Shown one piece after another: positions 12,608 to 25,328 of a stretch of 64,000 bases of DNA. Below the pieces are notes generated by a model. That model was not told the DNA's origin, did not search any database, and saw only the letters and a program-made list of their open reading frames with translations. The position numbers were made by a program, and so were the translations under genes. The stretch comes from Ficedula albicollis (lineage: Eukaryota; Chordata; Aves; Passeriformes; Muscicapidae), in contig NC_021673.1 of the NCBI RefSeq assembly GCF_000247815.1, positions 48,296,069 through 48,360,068 on the forward strand, read 5' to 3'. Every line of letters begins with the position of its first letter. Within the stretch, counting starts at the first letter, position 1.

Positions 12608-13689
12608 ACCATACTGCATGAATACAGTAAAAGCTCATTTCAAATCCCAAAGCCATGGGTGATATACCTAATTAACAATGTCTGGAGGCAAGCTGTTGAT
12701 ATGGCTCACTCAGGGACTCAGATATCAGAAAAGGCCTGGTGGGAATTCAGCACTACATTTGAACCTGCATAGCGTTTGGAGCCAGGTTCTCTGTTTATGT
12801 ATCTCAGCTGGTCTTCATCACCTTTCATTGAAGATATGGTGGGGTCATTAGATCAGGCCTACATCCGTGTATTGGGGAACGCAAGCATAAGCCATTCTGA
12901 AACACAATCAATCATCAAAAAGAGGCATAATTTTAATTTTATAATTATGAGAATAATTGCAGAAGATTAGTAGTCTAGCCAGCTGGAGACTGCAAAAGCC
13001 TGAAGGCAATTAAGCTGCTATATTTTGAAAGTATCTAATCAATTTAATTTCTTTTCTTAGATAAAGCATCATGAACTTCAGTTTGCATTGTTGGAGGAGG
13101 CCTGTTGGGTGATGAATAAACATTTCTGGTAGATTAACCTAGCCCTATAACAAGTCAGGAAGATTCTTTTTGTTGGTTTCAGTAGGAGTTGTTCAGGCTC
13201 TGTTCAGGAAGAGCACAAGACCTGTTTAATGTGTTTACATTTACTATTTCAGGCAGGACTGAACTGATTTAACTGCTACCTCAAAACAAACTGACATTTT
13301 AAAAAACAGGCTGCAGACACTTTTTTTCAGGTTGGCCAAGCAAAATGCTAGGAGAAAAATAGTGCACACTGACACAGAATTATCTAACAAAAAACCTAAG
13401 AAATGGGATGGGAGGAACCACTGAAATGGTGAAACAAGTAATGCTTGCTTCCTATTTCACAGGTCATTCCCATTTCTTGAAAGAATGCCCTGATACCCTG
13501 CTGAAATTCAGTGGATTCAAATCACACTACAGACAGGAGAGGAATATCATAGGAATATCAGAGAATACCAGCAGTCTTGCAACAACATGTAGTTGATGAC
13601 ACTATGGGATACAAATCTTTCCAGGATTTTTGTACGAATCTCAGATATCTTCTTGACATTTTAATGGGTATAATTCCTGGATCACCAAG
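12608..13689. other. Intergenic sequence without recognised features
   Basis: AT-rich unique-looking sequence between the direct repeat and the LTR at 13690. No gene or repeat was recognised. Confidence 0.55.
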
Positions 13690-13945
13690 TGTGCTGGTTT
13701 GGCACTAAAGACAATCAAGGAAGTGATTTTTTTTTTTCCTGAGAGGAGCAGCTAGGCTTCCTCTATGTCTGACAAAAACCAACAGTGATTTGTTTTGAGA
13801 ACTGACAGCTGGTTCAACCACTAAAAGGGATGGACTTGCCTCTGTGAGAGTCACATTTTAAAACAAAAACCCTGGGAAAGCTCTCTTTCATTTCTGGCCT
13901 CTCAGAAGATAGCTAGTCTGGCTGGGGCTGGGCTGGGGAGGGGAG

Positions 13946-14048
<103 letters not shown>

Positions 14049-14647
14049 TGTGCTAGCACCCCAAGGAGCAGCTCCAGGCAGGGGCTGCCCTGCCATGCCC
14101 CTCTGGCCCGGCGGACCTGCCTGCAGTGGGGAGGGAGGTCCCCGGTCCCCCCCACGGAATGCAGCCCAGCAACACGCCACTGTTTCTGGCTGGGCCCTGC
14201 CAAGAGCCTAGCCCAGCCCAATGCGACTGCTGGACAGACTCTAGTTCCCGGCCGTGGCCCTAAGAGATCCTGTGACCATCTGCAGGCCTGGGCAAGGTGC
14301 CGGCTCGTTCACTGCTCAGAATGTTCTCTGCCCTGAGTGAAAGAAAAGGACCAATATGAAGATCACACGGAAACAGCATGAAAACACTGAGGCCAGACAA
14401 AAGGAAGAGTCAGGTCCCAGACGAGGGAAGGAGGACAGTCGTGGACTGAAATTTCTCCTTTTTTTTAAAGCTATGGAGAAGAGACTCTTGTTTCCTTATA
14501 ACTCAGAAAAGCATTATGGGCTGTATGAATGTTCTAATTGTAAATATGAGTAGAGGCATTTGTGCTAAAGTGAGCAGATGTTGAAACAGCTGTGATCCCG
14601 TAAGTTTGAACAGAGAGGAGAGAAGAAGACCCCTGCTGCCTCCCAGG

Positions 14648-15348
14648 GAAGAAAAAAGAAGAAGAAAAAAGAAGAAGAAAAAAGAAGAAAAAAGAAGAAG
14701 AAAAAAGAAGAAAAAAGAAGAAGAAAAAAGAAGAAAAAAGAAGAAGAAAAAAGAAGAAAAAAGAAGAAGAAAAAAGAAGAAAAAAGAAGAAGAAAAAAGA
14801 AGAAAAAAGAAGAAGAAAAAAGAAGAAAAAAGAAGAAGAAAAAAGAAGAAAAAAGAAGAAGAAAAAAGAAGAAAAAAGAAGAAGAAAAAAGAAGAAAAAA
14901 GAAGAAGAAAAAAGAAGAAAAAAGAAGAAGAAAAAAGAAGAAAAAAGAAGAAGAAAAAAGAAGAAAAAAGAAGAAGAAAAAAGAAGAAAAAAGAAGAAGA
15001 AAAAAGAAGAAAAAAGAAGAAGAAAAAAGAAGAAAAAAGAAGAAGAAAAAAGAAGAAAAAAGAAGAAGAAAAAAGAAGAAAAAAGAAGAAGAAAAAAGAA
15101 GAAAAAAGAAGAAGAAAAAAGAAGAAAAAAGAAGAAGAAAAAAGAAGAAAAAAGAAGAAGAAAAAAGAAGAAAAAAGAAGAAGAAAAAAGAAGAAAAAAG
15201 AAGAAGAAAAAAGAAGAAAAAAGAAGAAGAAAAAAGAAGAAAAAAGAAGAAGAAAAAAGAAGAAAAAAGAAGAAGAAAAAAGAAGAAAAAAGAAGAAGAA
15301 AAAAGAAGAAAAAAGAAGAAGAAAAAAGAAGAAAAAAGAAGAAAAAAG
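14648..15348. repeat. 23-bp purine minisatellite, about 30 copies
   Basis: An all-purine array built from a 13-bp block (GAAGAAG followed by six A) and a 10-bp block (GAAG followed by six A), giving a 23-bp period with almost no variation. Because 23 is not a multiple of 3, translation yields a 23-residue Lys/Glu/Arg period on the + strand and a Phe/Ser/Leu period on the - strand. The resulting 267- and 295-codon ORFs are not genes. The array lies in the 3' part of the 13690-15926 LTR. Confidence 0.97.
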
Positions 15349-15771
15349 ACGAAAGATCTATGTTTTCAAAGATGAAGAGAGCTTTTGTTTGAATTGTCAT
15401 AACCCTTAAAGTGTGCCCCATAAGTTGATATGGTCCTCAATAACGCTTGTGGGAAAACTAGCAGTTAAGGAAGGGATTTTTACATAGTGATCAGATTTCC
15501 ATTCTCCTGGGCCACTGATTGACTGTGACATCGAGGCCACATGAAAACTTTCTTGTGTAGAAATCTCCATAGACTGAACAGTCTCCTCTCCCAAGTGAAG
15601 GACCTTTCCTCAAAAAAGATGGTAAATTGCCTGATTTGTTCTGTATGTTGTCAGTGTGGAAGAAAAGAAGTTGTGGGGGAAGGAAAACTGTTCTGAAGAA
15701 GGAAAAGTGTTCTGAAAGTTTTATTCTGAGTTTTCTCTTTTTTTTTTCTTATAGCTTCTAGTTATAAAGTT

Positions 15772-15845
15772 TTTCTTTACACCCTTTAAAGTTCGAGCCT
15801 GTTTTGCCTTTCTTTACACCCTTTAAAGTTTGAGCCTGTTTTGCC
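15772..15845. repeat. Tandem duplication, two units of 37 bp
   Basis: Units 15772-15808 and 15809-15845 (starting tttctttacaccc) differ at one base (gttcgag/gtttgag). They lie near the 3' end of the + strand LTR, so the LTR itself carries this duplication. Confidence 0.92.
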
Positions 15846-15931
15846 TTCCTCCTAATCGTATCTCACAGCAGGAAATGAGTAAATAACTCTAGTGGGTGTG
15901 ATTTGGCCAATGCCAAATTTGCAACATAAAT

Positions 15932-15949
15932 TGGTGCATTGGCCGGGAA
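15932..15949 (+). other. Retroviral primer-binding site, tRNA-Gly type
   Basis: TGGTGCATTGGCCGGGAA is an exact 18-base complement of the 3' end (with CCA) of vertebrate tRNA-Gly(GCC). It lies five bases after the inferred LTR end. It marks this element as + strand and as once having had an internal region. Confidence 0.85.
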
Positions 15950-17882
15950 ATTTCAAATCGATGAACCAAAACTACTACACCAAGTATGCTCAGAGTCACA
16001 TCTGTAGGAACTAAAGGCAGTCTCAGGAAAAATACAACCCTCTCCCTAGCCAAGATCAGAATTCTGATGAATTTTACTCTTTTCCACCTCAAACGGGGAT
16101 TAAGCAGCAAAAAAATCCATGCTTTAAAGGTCCAAATAGACAAAAAGTCTTAAATTCAATAAAATGCACTATCCTGCCCTCAGACTGTGTCAAAAAGTCA
16201 TAGATAGGCTTTCAAAAGTGGGCTTGGAGTATTGTACAGGTGTCACTCTCTTCATGGAGAGTTTGGGGATTCATTGTCATCTTCTCTTTCATCTTCTTCC
16301 TCATCTTCTCACCCTGGGGAACCCTGGTTTCTGTGGGGTAACTTGTACTATGCACTTGTGCCTGCAGCCTGAACCCCAGTCTGCAGAGAGAAGGAATGAG
16401 ACAGGAAAAAGCCCTGGAAATACTTACTCATGGTCAAAAGCCATGTCCAAGCCCATCATTTGAGTAGTCTTCCGTATGGCACTCTTGTGCATGCATGAGG
16501 TTACAGGCGAAGTGTCAGAGGCCACAGTACCCTGGTCATTCTACTCCATATTCAGACCCAGTTTGGATACCTCTGCCTGCTGCTGCACCCAGCTGCATCC
16601 TTAGACACCACCTCTGCATATATACAACCCTTCTAGGAGACTGTCACACCAACTCTGACATCTGTCTTTTCAGTCAAGTAAAAGCTTTTGGATAAAAGAC
16701 TCGGCACGCCTGATTGCTCTGCTGTTTGTTGAAGGAGAAGGTGAGCTTCAGGGTAAAAGTGCCTTAAGTGCTCGCCTCTGCCAAGACATTTTTGAGATTA
16801 ACAGTATAGCAGTCTGATTTTATTATTTTCGTGGTGTAATAAAAGCTGCCCACCGCCCCATTTCTGCTTCATAAAGCTAATATTACTCACATAATCAACT
16901 CAAAGACAAATGATTACCAAGCTACAGGACATTCACCAGTCAAGTCATTAAACCGCTTAAACACAGAACCACTGCTCTATTGACTGACAATCTTTACGTG
17001 ATTAGCTGAATTAATTTCATGAGCTTTTCAGCCAGCAGCACAAAATACAACTGCAGTTTCCCAGTTTTCCCCTTCTGAATTGCTACATTAGCTGCCTCTG
17101 AAGTTTGAATCACGAGGATTTGTGAAGCTTCTGCTGCTATCTATTAAAGTGATTTATGGTTCATTCTATTTCAGATGGCATACCTGCAAGCAGAGACAGA
17201 AGTGGCACTTCTGCTCTAAAGCTGCTTTCATGTTCTTTAAAGCATTGCTAAAAAGCAGAGGGGGGAAAAATGACTTTTCAAGTAGAGTAACTATCAGGAA
17301 AGTTTGTTTACTACAACCCACAGCTATGATTAGAACTGCAGTATGACATTTTGGCATACCAAGCCCCCCATTTAGAGCTTTTTCCTGTCACCCCATTGCA
17401 GATTCAAAAATCCCTTACAGTGCATCAGAAGTTCTCCTGTCACCATGTTGCAGTGTGTTGAAATCCAGAGCAATCCCCACACAATCCCTGATGGCAGGGG
17501 TCTCCTTTCCATCTAATCCTCCAGCTCCACTTGCTATACAGAAAAGGGACGGGAAAATAGGCTGTAGGTCCCTCTGCCAGGACTGTGCAGGCAAAGAGGG
17601 CATTGAGGAATCACCTACCACTGAAGGTCCTTTCCCCAGGGCTCTTGCAATTGCTTTGCTACCAAGTGTTATGCAATCTGAACCCTGTCGGCAGATCAAA
17701 AAAGAAAGTGGAAAAATATCATATTGATCTGATTCAGTATACTTATCAGTGGTTTGAAAATACAAAGGAAATCACTTCTGCTAAGGTACGCAGATGTCAA
17801 ACAGATAAACACTGATGGGGGCTGAGTGCTCACAAAAGCAGGACAAGGACATTCAGTAAATTAGTCCTATACAAAAGTGTAT
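15950..17882. other. Intergenic sequence after the tRNA-Gly LTR
   Basis: The first few dozen bases may be residual retroviral leader. The rest is unique-looking, with no recognised gene or repeat. Short ORFs here have no recognisable domains. Confidence 0.5.
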
Positions 17883-17986
17883 GAGTACAATCAAGCACCA
17901 AATTATCCATCAAAGGGAAAAGAATGTCCGCTCTGAGTACAATCAAGCACCAAATTATCCATCAAAGAGAAAAGAATGTCCCCTCT
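17883..17986. repeat. Tandem duplication, two units of 52 bp
   Basis: 17883-17934 and 17935-17986 both start gagtacaatcaagc and differ at two bases (caaaggg/caaagag and gtccg/gtccc). Confidence 0.92.
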
Positions 17987-18120
17987 ATGTAGAGAAAGTG
18001 GTGCTGTGGATGCAAAGGGAGAGTAGACTAGAAAGGGACTAGAGATGATAATAATAATAATAATGAACAACAAAGCATAAGCTCCCTGTGTTATCAGGGG
18101 ACAAAGGAGGTCAGGGAAAA

Positions 18121-18252
18121 GAAACAAGGGGTCATTCAATACTCTTCCGCACACAGTGGGATGGACAGACATAAAAAACACACCTGAAAGAAACAAGGGG
18201 TCATTCAATACTCTTCCACACACAGTGGGATGGACAGACATAAAAACACACC
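18121..18252. repeat. Tandem duplication, about 69 and 63 bp
   Basis: 18121-18189 and 18190-18252 both start gaaacaaggggtcattc and differ by one substitution (ccgca/ccaca) and an A-run length change. A short (ATA)n run lies just upstream at about 18046-18063. Confidence 0.92.
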
Positions 18253-19819
18253 CTTTTCAAAAAGCTTTTACAGATTTTGGGTGTTTTTAACTAGTGGAGG
18301 GAATTACCATGAGGAAGAAATACTGGGTTCCTCATCTTGGTTATTTTCTTATCAAAGCTGAAGAGCTTCTCTTTTATGAGCACAGTTCAGCAAGCCTTCT
18401 TCAGTTTATGGTATTTGAAAAACAGAGTTGCATTCTGCATGGCTTTGCCTCATCCCTTCTAGCAATAGATAGCATAATGGATAATGGAAGAAACAAAGGT
18501 AAAATGGTTGTCCAACTTCCAACATGATTTTTGCGTCCTTGGTTTGGGACAGAAACAAAGTAATGATTATTAATGTATAATCAAAATCAGTCAAGTGCCC
18601 CAGTATCTTCTAGGACATGTTGAGGTGGCACAGGGAAACCAGTGTGGAGTCTGTGTAAAGCAAACTCCTAACCTCATCCCAGCAGGACACAGAGTAAACA
18701 GAGCATCTTAACAGAAGGGATGAACAAGACCATGGTTGGGTAGCAGGAAGAAAGTCACAGGATTATGGAGGAGATTTCCTGCTCCTATTGTTGTCAATGG
18801 AAATTCTGCTGTTGAAATCAAAAGGAACACACAAACATTGTTTAGTTTATCTGGGAGAAAGCCAGAATTTGGACAACATCATGATACTATCTGTGCACTG
18901 TTGGGACAGTTGCCTTATGAGAAGAGGAGTAACATATAAAAGAGATCAAGAACAGACTGTGAAACCAGGTACCTGAATAAATTACACCCCTCTTAACAAT
19001 AAATTGTTGTTAAGGAGTTTTATTCCAGTTTTCAGAGATTTGGTGACATACCTATCTATTTTGTCCTATGACCAAGGAACAAAGAGAACTGGATTCAATG
19101 AGCAAGGCAATTACATTTGTAAGCAATCACTACAAATGCATTATCGCAATTAGCATATCAGTATCTGGAATTCATCACTCTCTCTAACACTTAATCAGTT
19201 TAAATCTTTGTAAACTCTTAAATGCTTGGCTGAAATGAGCAGCACTTGCAGTTAGTGTAGCTCTGAATGGATTTCAGATTAAAAATATCATGATTGCTAT
19301 CTCTGGAAGTAAAAGAATAACACAGAAAAGTGGTGAAATACCACTCCCTGCAGCATTAACCTGTGAATGAATGCCCCGTCATATATTGCTTTTGAGTCAG
19401 GTTCCTTTCTCCTTTTCAGATAAACCCAGTCAAGACCACAGTACTGGTAAAATAGGTTGTTGGGGGAGATGGTTTCTAACCCCTCTGAGGATGTCAGTTC
19501 TTCCTTTTCCTCTTCTAGCAACTGTTCTGACTTGATATAAATCTTTGCATGTGGTACTTTGCATGTAGCAAGTAGGAAAAGAGTGGTTTTACATTTTCAC
19601 GGTGCTGCACAATGATTTTACCAACTGCAATTTTAATCTGCAATGTGGATTGCTCATGGCTCTACAGCTGAGCCACTGTGACTGCTTGGATCTGCTTTTG
19701 TAATTTTAAGAAGGATTTTTAAATTTTTTTTTAAAGAAATGCAGGGAGGGAGGAAAGGACTAAACTGACTCATTGGTGCTTGATGAACACCTGAGTCATC
19801 TTCTCTTGAATGGAAGATT
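18253..19819. other. Intergenic sequence without recognised features
   Basis: AT-rich unique-looking sequence. No repeat family, gene or RNA was recognised. Confidence 0.55.
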
Positions 19820-19999
19820 AGTGGGCAATAATCCTTCCTGAAGGCAGTGTATCCAGCTGATCCCCATGGGGAGCATGGTCCACTGTGACTATTGAGAGAT
19901 ACTGCCTCCAGTGGGCAATAATCCTTCCTGAAGGCAGTGTATTCAGCTGATCCCCATGGGGAGCGTGGTCCACTGTGACTATTGAGAGGTACTGCCTCC
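19820..19999. repeat. Tandem duplication, two units of 90 bp
   Basis: 19820-19909 and 19910-19999 both start agtgggcaataatcc and differ at three positions (tatcc/tattc, gcatgg/gcgtgg, gagat/gaggt). All three differences are transitions. Confidence 0.93.
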
Positions 20000-22146
20000 G
20001 AAAAACTTGACAACTGGCCCTGTCTAAGTGCCAGGATGCTTGTAGTCAAGCAGCAATGGGCCAGGCTTCTCCTTGAGAGTACCCTGGCACCTAGAGCAGC
20101 AAGGAAAAATCTATTCAGTCCATGGCTCCAGAAACAATACGGGGGCTCCAGCGTGCTTGAGTTATCCTAAAAAGACAGGCTGCCTTTGAAAGGACATGTA
20201 TATCTGTCAGCATCTCGTGTGGGAGTACCAGCACAGGGCCTACAAGCACCAGGCAAGCCTCGTAATGATCTTTACAAGAGTTAGCTTATATAAATATTTC
20301 ATTCAATTTCACCTCAGATTTTTTAAGGTCTGAAATTAGAATCACACAAACTAATGGCTAAGTTGTAGTATCAACAAAGTACAGAATTAAGCCTGTTTTC
20401 TTTTTTTCTAATTGGAACAGGGAAGCAATATTGTGAATATTCAGTGTTTTTTTAATAATATCTCTGTGTTCAACTGCATCCAGATTTACTTTAAATATAT
20501 TGCTCCCTCTTCACCTTCAAGCTCGGATGGTGGTAATTTTTATTCAGTAAGACAGACGTGAAAATAATTCATTACCAGACATAATACCAGAGGCTGAGGA
20601 AATGCATTTATGAATGCTTTAGGGAATTTGTTTGCATGCACTCATTCATTGTCTGTTTTACCCAGACTGAATGTCCTTCTTTTTTTTCCTAAACAAGACA
20701 TTTGGAGACATTTTGAAGGTTAATTTAGCATTTCTCAAATGTCACCTTAACCCTGACTGATATAATTGATCTAATTTCTTTTTCACCCTACACCACAACA
20801 AACTCTTAGCAACTTATTCACTTAAAAATTCTTTGGGCCATAGTCTCTGCAAACTGCAGACATCTTAGAAGCATGAACAGGACACTTGGTTGTGATGGAA
20901 TAAATCCCAGTTCCTTGTTTTCCTTTGGTTTCTTCTTCATTATTTCCATAGAAGATAACAACAGGGCAGACAGTTCCACCTGCATTTCCATGCATTTACA
21001 GACAGGGGTGCTGAGAAAGAAGGGATGGGCATCCTGTAACAGCATTTAGGCTCACAGCTTGTTAGACCTTTGGGCAGCAACTGTCCACAGGGTTTGAATC
21101 CAATGGTTTTTCTCACAGCTGTTGAAGCTAGTCTGAATCTAAGGTGTCATGTCCATCAGGCTGTCCAAAAAAAAACTTTATTCTTCTTAGGGTCGTTTTT
21201 AGCCAGATCGTTTCTGAGAACCACTAGTATGCTGGGAGGTGGTGGGGACATGCTTGTGGAGCACAGTGGGAAGTCCAAGCACAGTGGCCCTGTCAGCTCA
21301 AATCTGCACCAGGATAACTGAAAGTGTGCACATATCCATATGCACAATTGCCTGCACACTGTCAAGCCTGATGAGACACCATTAACAAACAGAAAACTGG
21401 AGGCACCAGTAGCAAACGTTTCACACTACATGAATTCCTGCCTCCCTCCCACACAGTGTGGTTCTGCCAAAGTCTTAACCTTGTAGACACACCAAATGAA
21501 CAAAGATATGGGTGCTGCAGGTAAGACCTGACTCTGGCTAGCCTGCATGCTGACATTTTTATATTATTTGAAAGTAGACATAAATATCTAGATTTGTTAG
21601 GCTGCAAGTTGTACTTTACCTCAACTCTATGGTTATGTTGTGGAAGTCGAAGGTGGATTGAAGTGAAATCTGAAGCTAGCAGTCTGAATATTAGTAAGGG
21701 TTAGGATAGACAAAGCTAGCAGCTTAAATATTACTTAAAAATTAATAGGCAGAGTGGAGAGCCCCCAGGTCGTGGTACATGAACTATAACAGACACATTA
21801 CAGTATTGACTGCAGAATCAGATGAAACCTTCACCAAATCCGACCTAAGGAAGTATAAAGATAACAACATTACAACTGTTGGTAACAAAACAGTGAACCA
21901 ACAAAGAGTGATATCACTCTAGACTGTAATTTGTCTGTTTGTCCATACTGTCACGTGAAGGATAAGGAGTTCAAATTGTTAGGGTGTAATTGGCCAAGGA
22001 TTTCTTTGTTTGGGGTCCCTCTAAAGAGGCATCTGGCACAAGCTACCAGAGACTGTGATTGTTCTGTGCAAAAAAAAAGGTATCTAGTAGAGATGAGAGC
22101 CTGGTGACAAAATTTCTCTAACACTGCAAGACAAAGGCAGAGTCAG
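20000..22146. other. Intergenic sequence without recognised features
   Basis: Mostly AT-rich unique-looking sequence. ORFs are short and unconvincing. 20330-20760 has low repeat content, but I cannot judge conservation. Confidence 0.5.
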
Positions 22147-22208
22147 GCCCCAGTGCTATTTCAGACTTCCCCAAAGGGCCCCAGTGCTATTTCAGGCTTC
22201 CCCAAAGT
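22147..22208. repeat. Tandem duplication, two units of 31 bp
   Basis: 22147-22177 and 22178-22208 both contain ccccagtgctatttcag followed by acttcc in the first and gcttcc in the second. Confidence 0.88.
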
Positions 22209-22652
22209 GAGCCTCCCTCTTTGCACAGAATGCATCTTGTGACCAGACCAGTGCTAAAGACACCAGCTGGTGGGTGTATTGCTCTGATCTAACCCTAACT
22301 TCCCACTTCAATTCCTGAAGAGTCAATTCACTGCTGACCAACCCACACTGAGGATGGGGAGGTTTGGTCCAAAGACGTGTGTAACTGCCATAATACATCT
22401 TCAGTAGTCCAACAACAGCAGGTCATCACCATTGCAAGAAAGGAGTCAGACCTACCATATTGCTGTCTGGGGTGGTCATTAGGGTGGATGCAGGTAAAGA
22501 AGCAGGAAGGGCCTTTGCAGGGGTTTCACAGAGATGTTTATTTCAGCAATGTGACTGGACAGTCCAGTGTCAGAGGCAAAAGGCAAAAAACCTGTGAGGG
22601 TCCAGGTTAAGTACATGGGATAAGCAGGGCGGGGGAAGAAGTATCAGAGACC

Positions 22653-22742
22653 ATTTACCAGGGGACATGGGGGTGTCACAAGGGGCAGGCTTAGGGCATT
22701 TACCAGGGGACATGGGGGTGTCACAAGGGGCAGTCTTAGGGC
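22653..22742. repeat. Tandem duplication, two units of 45 bp
   Basis: 22653-22697 and 22698-22742 both start atttaccaggggacatg and differ at one base (caggctt/cagtctt). The surrounding 22.6-22.9 kb is G-rich but not assignable to a family. Confidence 0.92.
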
Positions 22743-23839
22743 ATGAGGGCCAACAGGGAAACAGGGTGGGAGTGACCAAAAGACTGAGGGACAGAGAGAG
22801 GGAGCACAGGGCTGACCAGAGAACAGAACAGGATTAGCTGTTCTGAGAGGACAGCCGAGAGGAGCCATTAGTGTTTCCCTAACGAGGGAATGCCATTTTA
22901 AGGTCTCCACACTACCAGATTACACAGTGACCTTGACCTGACTTCTTAGAGCAGCAGGATAGATGAAGTTGCCTTCCCAACATGTCAGCATCCATCCAAA
23001 GCTGTACTCAAGTAATCTGGCCTGAAAAAGATGAAGGCAGATGGTCAGGCTTCAAGTTTCAGTTATTTACACATTTACCTGAAAAACTCAATTCTCACAA
23101 CTGTTCCTACAGCAAATTTACAAACAATATTTCTTTTGCTGCTGAACGTGACTTTGTTTTACTTGGAAATATCAACCACAATGAGCAAGTTCTGAAACAC
23201 CAGAGTGAAACAACAGCAGGATGAAGGGAAGGAAGGCATTCAAAGTTACCAGAAGGAAAATTGCAATTTTCCAATCAGCTCATGAACAAGGGTGCACTGA
23301 CACTCTGACAACTAGAGCTTCAATCAGCCTGCAAAGTCTATTTAATCTAATTTGCTGATGAGATCAGGCCAAACCTTCCCAATCATTCTGTTCCTTGATC
23401 TAGTGCTTACCACACATATTGCTGTAGCTTGTACCATCCACTCCTACACCGCTTGGGACTCTCCAAGCATATGTGCATGTTACCCTTTGGTGATAGCACA
23501 GAAAAATCCTTTTTTTTACAAGTCAGTCCTAGTCTGAGCAGACCAAATGAACTACCAAAAATGCAACAGTGATAGAACAGCCTTACCATGGTGCAACTTT
23601 AGAGAGAAGTAAGCTGATATTGTCTCTGTAGCTATAATTACATAAGAGTCATGTATAGCAGCAACATAATTACTCAGACCACACTGTAACTATGCCTTGG
23701 AATTGCACAAAATTGATAGAAAGAAAACAACAAGTAAAGGGTCACAGCACCACATGCTGTTTCCAGGTGAGGCACACTTTTTATTATGTAAAAGACTAAC
23801 AAGACAGGCCAAGAAAGAGAATTTGTCATGGGGAGGTCA
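22743..23839. other. Intergenic sequence left of the tRNA-Phe provirus
   Basis: No recognised gene or repeat. The GACCCC hexamer that ends the flank at 23840-23845 is annotated separately. Confidence 0.5.
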
Positions 23840-23845
23840 GACCCC
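23840..23845. repeat. Target-site duplication GACCCC, left copy
   Basis: GACCCC abuts the LTR start TGTTGCC at 23846. The identical hexamer at 28520-28525 abuts the other end. Confidence 0.85.
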
Positions 23846-24053
23846 TGTTGCCTAGTGGGTAGGCAGGGCGACCTGGTTCCGCGGAGAGACCACGGCACAC
23901 ATACACGCTTGCCGGGCACAATGCACACGACACCGATACGGTGGATGGCAAAATGCGTTTTATTTCCTGTTGCATGGTTTAAGTAACCACGATACAATGT
24001 AATTGGCTAACGTCATGGAGAGGATGGGACCCTATCTCCTCATACATCGCGAG
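23846..24053 (-). mobile_element. Truncated 3' LTR of the tRNA-Phe provirus
   Basis: Matches 28228-28434 almost base for base, including TGTTGCC at the outer end, the polyadenylation signal (TTTATT at 23959-23964 on the + strand) and the CCAAT/TGACGT region. Similarity stops at cgcgag (24053), where reverse-transcriptase sequence begins, so the upstream part of U3 and the polypurine tract are missing. Confidence 0.88.
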
Positions 24054-25084
24054 GGTAGGTACACTTTCGCGGGTTCAAAGCCCAGGTGGCTCAGGGCTAA
24101 CTTTCTGCCTTTCATGATTAAGTTTCCAAGGCACTCTACCCCTGGAGCGAAGGCTCGAGATGATCTTCCCAGGACTACCCACTGGACTGGTTTAGCTGAC
24201 TCAGAGGGTCCTTGCGCCAATACTCCAACCCCTCCTTTCTTTGTGAAGTGTACATACAGATCTAGGGGTAGGCTCGGATCCCACCTAGAAAGAGCTGCTG
24301 TAGACAACTGCTGTTCGATGTAATCAAGTGAATGGGCAGCTTCTTCTGAGATGGTCTTTTGCTCCCATGGGTGCTTGCCCTTTAAGAGATCATAAAGCGG
24401 GGACATGACCTCTGGTGGGATGAGAACAATATTACACAGCCATTGTAAAGACCCTACCATTTGCTGGACATCGTGCAGTGTTTCGATATCACGGCGGATT
24501 TTGACCGTGGGAGGTGACACATAAGAGCTGTCAATTTTCACTCCTAGAAATGCAACTGAAGACCCCTTTTTTATTTTTGCTTCAGCTATTTCGAAGCTGT
24601 TATTTTTTAATGCTGTGGATACTGCTGACACGAGATTGTCTACTTGGCCAGACAAGGGAGCGGCTATCAGGATGTCATCCATATACTGGATAATTGTGGC
24701 TTTTGGGTTCTCCGATCTAATGGAGGCTAGGGCTCGACTTACCACAATTTGGCAAATGGTGCGGGAATTTATCATGCCCTGAGAAAGAACCTTCCATTGA
24801 AATCGAAGGTTAGGTTGCTGTCCATTAGGGAAAACCACTGAAAATGCGAATCGCTCTCTGTCTTGTTCGTGCAGAGGGATTGAGAAAAAGCAGTCTTTAA
24901 TATCAATTACCACACAAGGCTGATTTGCTGGAATAAAGGAGTTACCTGGTAATCTTGTTTGGACGAATCCCATCGGCTGGATTTTCTTGTTTACAGATCT
25001 TAAATCATGAAGTAGACGAAAACCTTCACCGCTGCGTTTGGAAATCATTGTGTTAACAATAACTTGTAAACATGTTAGTAACAA
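24032..25084 (-). pseudogene. Reverse transcriptase, truncated (tRNA-Phe provirus)
   Basis: A 350-codon open frame on the - strand. It shows the polymerase motifs in order: IDIKDCFFSIPL (catalytic Asp of motif A), a motif B region in which the usual two prolines are Ser and Arg (LSQGMINSRT), and QYMDDILIAAP (YMDD catalytic pair). It continues through thumb and connection and then runs into the LTR at 24053, losing RNase H and integrase. The N-terminal fingers are also missing. It is long and open, but incomplete at both ends. Confidence 0.85.
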
Positions 25085-25328
25085 AGCTTAAAACTTATTA
25101 ATGCCGTTAAGCTGCGATTATAACGTGTTAGTATCTTGTGTACCTTATGAAACTGGTCTTAAGCAAGCAAGCAAAATTACTTAAGATAACTGTCTTTGCT
25201 CTAAAAGCAAAATGTCAATTCTGCCTAAGCGAGCTTTAACAAACTGGGTAACTTTATTAAGAATATGAACATCGAACATGAAAATAAATTTGTCACCCTG
25301 CATCCCAAAGCGGCTAGAGCGTCTCGTC
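25085..25328. other. Non-retroviral-looking stretch between protease and reverse transcriptase
   Basis: AT-rich sequence with many stops on the - strand. It sits where the start of reverse transcriptase is expected, and that N-terminal part is missing. Likely a deletion with filler or a degraded insertion. Confidence 0.45.

Noticed and set aside
14534..15421. Long ORFs of 267 (+) and 295 (-) codons
   Set aside because: They are translations of the 23-bp purine minisatellite (Lys/Glu/Arg and Phe/Ser/Leu repeats) and have no domain or gene context.
15932..15949. Possible tRNA-Gly gene
   Set aside because: Only the 18-base complement of the tRNA 3' end is present, directly after an LTR; it is a primer-binding site, not a tRNA gene. 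The same holds for the tRNA-Phe-type site at 28208-28225.
20330..20760. Possible conserved non-coding element
   Set aside because: It looks unique and AT-rich, but conservation cannot be judged from a single sequence.
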